Source: a virus. From it: 23,704 nucleotides of DNA. Each line of letters begins with the position of its first letter. The first letter of the stretch is position 1. This document shows, in pieces, positions 15,443-20,647 of the stretch. The translations under genes and the position numbers were made by a program. The DNA lies in the IMG/VR virus record IMGVR_UViG_3300010371_000116, positions 1 through 23,704 of that record; one strand, 5' to 3'. Below the pieces are notes generated by a model. It ran no database searches. It saw only the letters and a list, made by a program, of their open reading frames with translations, and was not told the origin of the DNA.

Positions 15443-16782
15443 CAAATCCTCATATGGTTATGGCGGGGCGTTGACGCCACCAGCTCGTCAAACGTGATTT
15501 CGTGCAGGAAGCGGGGCTTGGACGGTTGCACAATCTCTGCAGGGTCACGCCATACCTGGGCTATGATCTCGAAAGCATCAGCACCGTGGCTGAACTTGTC
15601 GTGCCGCGGCTTGTCCCGGTAAGTCTGTAATCTCTCATCAAATTCGAACTGATACTGCCTGAGGCATTCAAGCCCGCGCTCGCAGCGGTCAGCATCAAAG
15701 TAGCAGGATTCCAAGGTCTTGCGCGCCGCCTCAATTCCGTTCTGCTGAGACGTTGCTGGGACGGCAAACATGCGAACGCCAAGCGCATTGGCTTGCTCAA
15801 CGATGGATCGCCCACCAGCCGCAAGTAGCTCATATCCAGCATCGTGCGGAACATAATGCTTCCCATATTGGTAGGCATATTGAGCCCCTCGCTCTTTGAC
15901 CACATCGCAGTAGTGCGGAATGTGCTGGCCAAAACTCTCATAGTAATCCAGCACCCGGAGTTCGCCGCGTATCCGCTGCCACCACCAGATGGCGGTTGAG
16001 TCTTTCAAGCCCACATCCCACGCGGTATGGATTGGCTCATCTGCGATGTGGCTAAGCTTGAGCAGCCTTCCCTCTTGGGCGGCCTGGGCTATCTGCTTGC
16101 CATAGACCGCGCCAGTAATTGCGGCGTCGAAATCGCACTCGAACTCCTGAGCATATTCATTCTCGCTCATAAGCGCGCGCTGCCGGGCTAATTCGTCCGC
16201 CTCAATAATCCCGCTCTCACTGGCGCGCATGATCTGCAAGAACCAATCGTGCGGCTCTTTCTCTGCGAGCTTGACGATCTCACCCAAAAGGTTCTGCCAA
16301 CCCCGCGGCGTACCAGAGATGTCGAGCCAGCCCCGATAGTCGGCCAAGCATGGCAGGATGATCTGCGTCAGCGTCGAGCGCGTGATACGCTGGGCTTCAT
16401 CCCCAACGATCCCGTCGAAATAGAGCCCGCGCATACGATCGGCATTCTCAGCGCCATATAGCCTCACCGTGGCCCCGTTATGCGGCAGAATGATGGATAG
16501 TTCGGACTCGTTTATCTTGCCGCCCACGTCCAAGAGCGGGGCTGCATAGTGCTTCAGATATTGCCAGGCTATCTCCTTAGCCTGGACGAAATAGGGCGCG
16601 AGATAGCCGTACCGAGGCGGCGGATACCTTCGCTCATTCTCGCAGGCCTTGCGGATTAGCTTGTTGACGCGGGCGACGGTCTTGCCGGCGCGGCGGTGGC
16701 AGACAGAGACGGCAAAGCGTTTCTCAGAGGCGTGGTAGGGTAGAAACTGCGGCCGAGGGCGGTACGGAATAATAATACTCAA
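15442..16782 (-). CDS. terL: Terminase large subunit
   Basis: 446 residues. ATPase half: Walker A is the classical terminase form CHRRAGKT at residues 28-35, Walker B is GIVGDEA with Asp128-Glu129, and the coupling motif SGTP is at 156-159. Nuclease half (RNase H-like): Asp256 in AWDVGLKDSTAIWW, Asp314 in VPHDAG and Asp402 in HGADAFE are the expected acidic metal ligands. It is the motor that feeds DNA into the procapsid and cuts the concatemer. The start codon appears to be TTG at 16782, overlapping the stop of the preceding small gene (TTGA). The protein then begins with IPYRPRPQFLPYH, the usual N-terminus of this family, which supports that start. All key residues are present, so the protein should be active. 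Confidence 0.96.
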   Translation of the reverse strand: MSIIIPYRPRPQFLPYHASEKRFAVSVCHRRAGKTVARVNKLIRKACENERRYPPPRYGYLAPYFVQAKEIAWQYLKHYAAPLLDVGGKINESELSIILPHNGATVRLYGAENADRMRGLYFDGIVGDEAQRITRSTLTQIILPCLADYRGWLDISGTPRGWQNLLGEIVKLAEKEPHDWFLQIMRASESGIIEADELARQRALMSENEYAQEFECDFDAAITGAVYGKQIAQAAQEGRLLKLSHIADEPIHTAWDVGLKDSTAIWWWQRIRGELRVLDYYESFGQHIPHYCDVVKERGAQYAYQYGKHYVPHDAGYELLAAGGRSIVEQANALGVRMFAVPATSQQNGIEAARKTLESCYFDADRCERGLECLRQYQFEFDERLQTYRDKPRHDKFSHGADAFEIIAQVWRDPAEIVQPSKPRFLHEITFDELVASTPRHNHMRI

Positions 16783-16961
16783 ACACGCCTATAATCGGAA
16801 CGCACATCGGCTAGCGGAGGGTCATACGTTACGTTCACTTTCAACCGCTCGACTGGCCAAATCTGGCCGCTACCTTTTAACACAGCCTCACCCCGGACAA
16901 AACGCCCGTATTGCTCGCAATTATACTGAAGGCTCATGTCATACGGAAACTTGTCAGCCAT
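16779..16961 (-). CDS. Small protein of unknown function before the terminase
   Basis: 60 residues, MADKFPYDMSLQYNCEQYGR at the start and then FVRGEAVLKGSGQIWPVERL. The ATG lies one base after the stop of the preceding gene, and its own stop overlaps the terminase start, so it is part of the coupled cluster. It is mixed in composition with several aromatic residues and no visible domain. A small terminase or packaging accessory role is possible from location only; I do not recognise it. Confidence 0.6.
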   Translation of the reverse strand: MADKFPYDMSLQYNCEQYGRFVRGEAVLKGSGQIWPVERLKVNVTYDPPLADVRSDYRRV

Positions 16962-16962
16962 T

Positions 16963-17181
16963 TCACGATTCCCACTTGATCGTCAGCGGGGCGCCCTCAG
17001 CCCCAGAGTGTTCAAGCGCCTGTGTGGGCTTACCCCATCCTCGGTCTAACAACGCCTGAGCAGCCGCCACTCTCGCCGCGGCTGGTGCAACTTTACTGGT
17101 CATAACCCCGTGAAGGGTCTTTATCGCAGTCGCGGTATGAGACCGCGCCAAAGATTTGATTTCCAACGGCGCTTTAGACAT
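16963..17181 (-). CDS. Small conserved phage protein, candidate terminase small subunit
   Basis: 72 residues: SKAPLEIKSLARSHTATAIK, then TLHGVMTSKVAPAAARVAAA, then QALLDRGWGKPTQALEHSGA. The helical pattern APAAARVAAAQALLDRGWGKPTQ-like is frequent in small proteins encoded just before the terminase in alphaproteobacterial phages. These are often annotated only as hypothetical and sometimes equated with a small terminase region. It has two likely helices and a short C-terminal strand, and lacks an obvious full helix-turn-helix, so DNA recognition cannot be read directly. It lies two genes before the large terminase and after a roughly 195-bp gap, making it first in the packaging cluster. The small-subunit role is inference. 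Confidence 0.65.
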   Translation of the reverse strand: MSKAPLEIKSLARSHTATAIKTLHGVMTSKVAPAAARVAAAQALLDRGWGKPTQALEHSGAEGAPLTIKWES

Positions 17182-17376
17182 TTACGAGTTTCCGCCCTAA
17201 TGGCCCGGCTATGCCGGATTTGGTGGATTGTGAAAGAGTAAGCCTGCCCCGCTCGGTACTGGCGCTCTTTGGTTAGATAACCGTTTGGAGTGTGTCGCCC
17301 GCGAGGAGACAGGCTATGGGTGAAATTGGAAATCGGTGGAGCGCCCGAGGCGCAAATCAACACCTTGGCAGAAACG
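17182..17376 (-). other. 195-bp gap before the packaging cluster, with a short dyad
   Basis: One of the longest stretches without a credible gene. It holds the perfect 12-bp dyad GGTTAGATAACC at 17271-17282 and weak hairpins at 17205-17217 (CCGGC-TAT-GCCGG) and 17341-17353 (GCGCC-CGA-GGCGC). I see no convincing -35/-10 pair. It may hold a late promoter, operator or packaging site, but nothing in the sequence proves any of these. Confidence 0.35.
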
Positions 17377-17589
17377 CTATTCTGTTTCCGGAACTCCGAC
17401 AATAGCCACGTCGCGCGCCAACAGCCTGAAAAATAGCTTCTTCAAGTTTTCCGCCTGATGTTTCACGCGCGCTCTATAAACCTGATTGGCGAGAGCATGG
17501 CAGCGATGGCAATTGCGTTGCGCTGGCCTCGCAATTTCGCCACACGCGCATTGGGTTTGTTTCACGATGTTTCCCGTGAAACAATTCAT
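17377..17589 (-). CDS. Small zinc-ribbon protein
   Basis: 70 residues from the ATG at 17589, which overlaps the stop of the previous gene (ATGA). A longer open frame lies inside that gene and is rejected. Residues 14-31 contain CAC-G ... NCHRCH, a CxC-x10-CxxC arrangement that should bind zinc. A basic helix follows (ALANQVYRARVKHQAENLKK, then LFFRLLARDV). Small zinc ribbons with a basic tail in phages often bind nucleic acid or RNA polymerase, but nothing here shows which. The start region of this gene also carries the parS-like sequence described separately. Together with the HTH gene upstream, it sits at the boundary between replication and packaging genes, where late regulators are often found. 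Confidence 0.7.
   Translation of the reverse strand: MNCFTGNIVKQTQCACGEIARPAQRNCHRCHALANQVYRARVKHQAENLKKLFFRLLARDVAIVGVPETE
17459..17467. promoter_or_regulatory. parS-type half-site
   Basis: The 9-mer TGTTTCACG (plus strand) is an exact copy of the half-site found twice more at 17558-17583, about 100 bp away in the same gene. The adjoining bases do not complete a palindrome here. This may be a coincidence of codon use (Arg-Val-Lys-His). Confidence 0.3.
17558..17583. promoter_or_regulatory. parS-like inverted repeat
   Basis: The arms TGTTTCACG (17558-17566) and CGTGAAACA (17575-17583) are perfect inverted copies separated by eight bases. Within this, 17568-17583 reads TGTTTCCCGTGAAACA, which differs at one position from the widely conserved bacterial chromosomal parS sequence TGTTTCACGTGAAACA bound by ParB. 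The site covers codons 3-11 of the zinc-ribbon gene. Sequence identity is seen directly; binding by host or phage ParB is inference. No parA or parB gene is visible in the window. Confidence 0.45.
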
Positions 17590-18116
17590 AGCGCCACTCC
17601 CGGCTTCCGTTTTGCCGTCTCCATGGCCTCGATCAAGCTGTCCAAGGCCTCGCGGAATCTCGCTGCCACCGTGTCCCGGTAATCTCCACAGACGGCGCGG
17701 ACCGCTTCCGAGGGCCAATATCCCTGTCCGCAAACCATAATAATGATGCGCCGGTCTCTGTCCCCCATGCGGCTATGTAGGCTTACGAGCTTGCGTATCG
17801 CGTCAGATTGGGCTTGGGAAAGTGGTAAGCCACCATGGCTGCGCGAGATGTTTAGGGCCTGGGTGGAGTCCTTTCCTGAGCACTGAGCCATGGCAAATAT
17901 CTCGCCGTAAGTCTGTCCGGCGTCTTTGCGTTCGGTGGCAGAGTAGCGAGGCGATCCACCTTCCAGCCTCCCATTCTCGTAGCAGCTCTCGAGCGGCGAT
18001 AGCTTCCTGTAGCCCTTGGGAGCGCCCGCGACGGTCGATAGTTCGCGGTCTTGCCGATGGAGCGCCGTAACAATCGCCGGTCCTTCTGGAATGTCCTGGG
18101 GCTTGGGCTTGGTCAT
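17586..18116 (-). CDS. Possible helix-turn-helix regulator between replication and packaging genes
   Basis: 176 residues from the ATG at 18116, which overlaps the stop of the previous gene (ATGA); the longer open frame is inside that gene. The N-terminal half is polar (PLESCYENGRLEGGSPRYSA, then TERKDAGQTYGEIFAMAQ). The C-terminal half is helical: LSQAQSDAIRKLVSLHSRMG, then DRDRRIIIMVCGQGYWPSEA, then VRAVCGDYRDTVAARFREAL. This arrangement resembles the helix-turn-helix of alphaproteobacterial DUF6456-type proteins or a sigma region-4-like fold: a conserved helix, Cys-Gly turn, then a recognition-like helix with basic residues. A late-gene activator acting on the downstream packaging region is plausible but not shown. 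Family resemblance is from memory and moderate. Confidence 0.65.
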   Translation of the reverse strand: MTKPKPQDIPEGPAIVTALHRQDRELSTVAGAPKGYRKLSPLESCYENGRLEGGSPRYSATERKDAGQTYGEIFAMAQCSGKDSTQALNISRSHGGLPLSQAQSDAIRKLVSLHSRMGDRDRRIIIMVCGQGYWPSEAVRAVCGDYRDTVAARFREALDSLIEAMETAKRKPGVAL

Positions 18117-18442
18117 GCGGCCCCCGGTTCGGATGGAAGATATCCGGTCCACGGATTGGGATGACGCGGAACAGCACGGCCACCAATCGGACTTGTCTCC
18201 TTGAGATATTTGGAATCGCGGATGTCCGAAAGATGGCACGCGAACGTATCGGCGCCTTCCTGCGTGGTGGGCGGCCACTCGCCAAGAACGGTGAGCCATT
18301 CGGGGAAAACACGCTTCCCAAATTCGGATTGCAACCAATGCTTCCAAGCCCGATAATTCGGAGTTTTCTCGTGCAATCCTACCAGCCCATTGCTGCCGAT
18401 TTTTATCAGCGCGTCGTTTTTCCAATCACCAGAAAATGCCAT
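18113..18442 (-). CDS. Conserved hypothetical phage protein
   Basis: 109 residues. The start overlaps the stop of the replication initiator (TAATG) and the end overlaps the next gene (ATGA), so it is a genuine member of the coupled cluster. It is Trp/Pro-rich: PNYRAWKHWLQSEFGKRVFP, then EWLTVLGEWPPTTQEGADTF, then a tail with RAVPRHPNPWTGYLPSEPGA. The W-x2-WL-x2-EFG ... F-P ... EWPPTT pattern recurs in small phage proteins of unknown function. No catalytic or DNA-binding motif is apparent. Confidence 0.7.
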   Translation of the reverse strand: MAFSGDWKNDALIKIGSNGLVGLHEKTPNYRAWKHWLQSEFGKRVFPEWLTVLGEWPPTTQEGADTFACHLSDIRDSKYLKETSPIGGRAVPRHPNPWTGYLPSEPGAA

Positions 18443-19185
18443 TACACGATACCTAATTTTCTCAGATTTTCAGCCTCACGCGCCTTCACTTCGTCCGATA
18501 AAACATGGATTTGCGCGCCAGGTGGCGGTTGAGCTTTCTCGTCCGTCCAGCGGCCGCCATTCAGCCACGTCGCAGGATGCGGGATGTATTTTTCCTCGGT
18601 CCCGTGCACCTCCGCACCGAAGGCGCGCATGGCTTGGACGACGGTTTCTGGGATCGCTCCGGCCTCAAGTGCCCGCGCCCAAGCTTTTTGTGCGGTGATC
18701 TTCCCAACCTTCCTTGGGCAAACATCCCAAAAATCATTGAAGCCCGGAACGGGCGTATCCTTTCCTTTCCCTTCCTCTCCCTTCCTTAGATCAGGCGCGA
18801 GGTTTCGCGAGGGCTCGCGAGGCTTCACCTTACGCTCGCGAGGCTTCTTTGGTTCTGGAGGAGCGGGGAGCTTTGATTTTGTTGGATGATCTATCTTCTG
18901 ATGGTCGGCCCATTTGACGATCTGGAGGTAGATATTTTCATCAATGTGGTACATCAAGACGCACTTTTCACGCTCAAGCTCCATCAACCACTCCGGAATG
19001 TGCTTAGGCGCGTCATCATCGTATGGGAAAAGCAGGCTCGCGAGCATTCGCGAGTTTCCCCGAGCCCTCCCCTCATCGTCTGCAATCGTGAACAGCATGA
19101 AGAAAAGCAGCCTGGCGTCCCGGCTCACGCGCCCAAGGCTTTCCGACTGAGGGGCTTCCGGTTTAATGCTTCTGATGCGCCCCAT
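18442..19185 (-). CDS. Replication initiation protein, lambda-O-like layout
   Basis: 247 residues; the ATG directly follows the previous stop (TAGATG). Residues 1-100 form a winged-helix-type N-terminal domain (MGRIRSIKPEAPQSESLGRV, then SRDARLLFFMLFTIADDEGR, then EWLMELEREKCVLMYHIDEN). Residues about 103-148 are a Pro/Lys/Arg/Glu linker. Residues about 149-215 carry the C-terminal motif of phage replication proteins: FNDFWDVCPRKVGKITAQKA, then YIPHPATWLNGGRWTDE. Such proteins bind repeats at the origin and recruit the host helicase, in lambda through P. Here the gene itself contains TCGCGAG repeats in both the linker and the N-terminal coding part, so the origin may lie inside it. It lies in a cluster with RusA, helicase and methyltransferase genes, which supports a replication role. 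Confidence 0.82.
   Translation of the reverse strand: MGRIRSIKPEAPQSESLGRVSRDARLLFFMLFTIADDEGRARGNSRMLASLLFPYDDDAPKHIPEWLMELEREKCVLMYHIDENIYLQIVKWADHQKIDHPTKSKLPAPPEPKKPRERKVKPREPSRNLAPDLRKGEEGKGKDTPVPGFNDFWDVCPRKVGKITAQKAWARALEAGAIPETVVQAMRAFGAEVHGTEEKYIPHPATWLNGGRWTDEKAQPPPGAQIHVLSDEVKAREAENLRKLGIV
18758..18787. repeat. 30-nt pure pyrimidine tract (purine on the minus strand)
   Basis: Thirty consecutive C/T bases on the plus strand, seen directly, with mirror-like runs of CCTTT and CCCTT. On the coding strand they give Lys/Gly/Glu/Arg codons of the initiator linker (RKGEEGKGK). The tract ends eight bases before the iteron-like repeats begin. Such tracts can melt or form triplex DNA; a role in origin opening is inference. 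Confidence 0.5.
18796..18847. repeat. Iteron-like TCGCGAGG repeats, candidate replication origin
   Basis: TCGCGAGG occurs at 18805, 18815 and 18836, with a near copy GCGCGAGG at 18795. The centres are 10, 10 and 21 bp apart, that is on one face of the helix. The last two sit in a longer direct repeat GCTCGCGAGGCTTC (18813-18826 and 18834-18847). The repeats fall in different reading frames, so they are not simply a repeated peptide. They lie in the linker of the initiator gene, next to an AT-richer stretch at about 18869-18897. In phage lambda the iterons of ori lie at the equivalent place in gene O. Origin function is inferred. Confidence 0.55.
19038..19054. repeat. Second pair of TCGCGAG repeats in the initiator gene
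   Basis: TCGCGAG at 19038-19044 and again at 19048-19054, centres exactly 10 bp apart. The first is part of the palindrome GCTCGCGAGC. Both lie in the N-terminal coding part of the initiator gene and match the repeats near 18.8 kb. I found no other copy of the 7-mer elsewhere in the window by eye. Confidence 0.5.
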
Positions 19186-19449
19186 CTACGCTGCCTCCGC
19201 CATTGCTTTGACCTGGGCGCGGCGCTCACGCTTCTTCTCGTCCAGCACCAGACGTTCGTGCTCCTCCAGCCCGCGCGCCTTAATCGTAATCTTGACATCG
19301 ATCATTCCACGCGCCGCCAGATTCCTGATTACTTGTGGCGAGCCGAATGAGCCGAAGTCGGCAAAGGTGAGCGGCATCTGGCAGCGGATCAGTTTTGCCA
19401 GGATGCGGAACTTGACCTGCTCAGAACTGAACGACCCGCCCTTCTTCAT
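19186..19449 (-). CDS. Small protein with possible winged-helix fold
   Basis: 87 residues, starting at an ATG that overlaps the stop of the TSCPD gene (ATGA) and ending directly before the initiator ATG. The order SSEQVKFRILAKLIRCQMPL, then TFADFGSFGSPQVIRNLAAR, then GMIDVKITIKARGLEEHERL resembles a short winged helix: helix, turn, recognition-like helix and a two-strand wing. A basic C-terminal helix (DEKKRERRAQVKAMAEA) follows. It may assist the initiator or regulate the early operon. No named family is recognised. Confidence 0.65.
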   Translation of the reverse strand: MKKGGSFSSEQVKFRILAKLIRCQMPLTFADFGSFGSPQVIRNLAARGMIDVKITIKARGLEEHERLVLDEKKRERRAQVKAMAEAA

Positions 19450-19751
19450 CTCCCCTGCTCCGCCATCTTGAGGGCTTGGCCCATGGGACCGGCTGGTTTG
19501 CCATCGGCCAACTTGGGCAACGCCGCTCGTATGGTGGAAAGTGGCGTTCCGTATTGCAGCGCGAGGGAAACCAACACCGCTGCCTCATCCGCTACAATGT
19601 CGGCATCCGATCCGGTCTTTCCCGCGTCGATGAACACTTCGCCCAATTTCCCATCGGGAAGCCTATTCGCCACGACATGATACGGCACATTGCCATGGGT
19701 AAATTCGAAGGCTTCGCCTTGGCGACGGGGCTCAAAAGATTCACGAGTCAT
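19446..19751 (-). CDS. Stand-alone TSCPD-domain protein
   Basis: 101 residues, with start and stop both overlapping the neighbours by four bases. Residues about 24-78 (YHVVANRLPDGKLGEVFIDA, then GKTGSDADIVADEAAVLVSL, then ALQYGTPLSTIRAAL) match the TSCPD pattern G-x-EVFI-x-GK-x-GS ... EA ... SLALQYG-P. In B12-dependent (class II, NrdJ-type) ribonucleotide reductases this pattern forms a C-terminal domain. Here it is a separate small protein with no reductase in the window. It could bind a host or distantly encoded phage reductase and raise dNTP supply, or have taken another binding role. The location between the DNA methyltransferase and replication genes fits DNA metabolism. Family call is from recognised motif; function is inference. 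Confidence 0.75.
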   Translation of the reverse strand: MTRESFEPRRQGEAFEFTHGNVPYHVVANRLPDGKLGEVFIDAGKTGSDADIVADEAAVLVSLALQYGTPLSTIRAALPKLADGKPAGPMGQALKMAEQGR

Positions 19752-20647
19752 GCGGCTGTGACCTCCGCGAACATGTCCGGCTGGGCGTCGATCTGTTCAA
19801 GATTGTAGCAAGCCTGGCGGAAATAGCTTTCCTTCAACTCCGTCCCGACAAAGCGGCGGCGCAGTTTGAGCGAGACATAGCCCTCGCTGCCGATTCCCAT
19901 GAAAGGTGAAAACACCACATCGCCGGGATTGGACCACATCACCACCGCGCGCTCGATCACGTCTAGCTGCAGGGGGCACAGGTGGCGTTCGTCTTTGGCT
20001 TCCCGCGCCAGCTTGACGTTAAGCACGTTGGACTGATCGACGCTCATCCAGACGGGGGAGGCCCATTCTTGCCATTGGTCCAGCGGGAAATCACTGGGCG
20101 TGTGATTGATGGGGGTCGTGTTTTCACCCGGCTTGGTGAAGGTCAGGAGATAATCAGGCATCCCGCCACGCGATTTGGCGCTATCCTTCTGCAATTGCTT
20201 GTAGAGCAGCCCCACATGCTTGGTCCGGGTCATCTCCACCACAGGGCATTTCCAGATGGTGCGGCGCGAATGAAGTATCCAGCCAGCTTCTTCATGGATG
20301 CGGATAATTTCGCCCGAAAAATCCTTTATCCCGACCGCGCCATCTTTCCATTTTGTCATAGGAATATCGGAGCAATGGACAGCGGTAATCCTGCCCGGCT
20401 TGGTGAGGCGGAATTTCTCCTTCACCTCGAAACCGTAATGCTTGGCAAACTCGCCATCACTAGACGAATTTCCCATGTCCGCGATGCTGTCGGAATAGAC
20501 GAAGAGCGAACCAAACGGCGGGCTATAGACCGAGAAGTCTATGCTCGCGTCCGGCATCTGGCGCATTACTTCGACACAATCGCCATGATAGGCGGCGTAG
20601 CGTTCGCCCATCTTCGCGTTTAGACAATTCACGATGCCATCAGCCAT
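19748..20647 (-). CDS. Orphan DNA methyltransferase, beta-type motif order (N4-cytosine or N6-adenine)
   Basis: 299 residues. The catalytic motif IV is SPPF at 42-45 (VYSPPFGSLFVYSDS). The AdoMet-binding motif I comes late (SPFMGIGSEG, 247-256), preceded by a motif-X-like segment (RHLCPLQLDVIERAVVMWSN). IV before I is the beta-class order of amino-methyltransferases. The region between (about 95-200) would hold target recognition. SPPF leaves N4-cytosine versus N6-adenine open. No cognate restriction gene is seen, so it is probably an orphan enzyme protecting phage DNA or influencing regulation. The start at 20647 overlaps the helicase gene by 19 bases and has GGAG upstream; an ATG at 20611 is an alternative. 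The pairing with an SNF2-like helicase is common in phages. Confidence 0.9.
   Translation of the reverse strand: MADGIVNCLNAKMGERYAAYHGDCVEVMRQMPDASIDFSVYSPPFGSLFVYSDSIADMGNSSSDGEFAKHYGFEVKEKFRLTKPGRITAVHCSDIPMTKWKDGAVGIKDFSGEIIRIHEEAGWILHSRRTIWKCPVVEMTRTKHVGLLYKQLQKDSAKSRGGMPDYLLTFTKPGENTTPINHTPSDFPLDQWQEWASPVWMSVDQSNVLNVKLAREAKDERHLCPLQLDVIERAVVMWSNPGDVVFSPFMGIGSEGYVSLKLRRRFVGTELKESYFRQACYNLEQIDAQPDMFAEVTAA

Noticed and set aside
17121-17402. 93-residue open frame on the minus strand across the gap before the small packaging genes
   Set aside because: Its start would be TTG with no ribosome site, it overlaps both neighbours in other frames, and its composition does not resemble a folded protein.
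18117-18425. Upstream extension of the HTH-like gene frame
   Set aside because: It is inside the preceding 109-residue gene in another frame; the ATGA overlap at 18113-18116 fixes the start.
19982-20623. 213-residue plus-strand open frame
   Set aside because: Antisense shadow of the DNA methyltransferase gene, whose motifs are intact on the minus strand.
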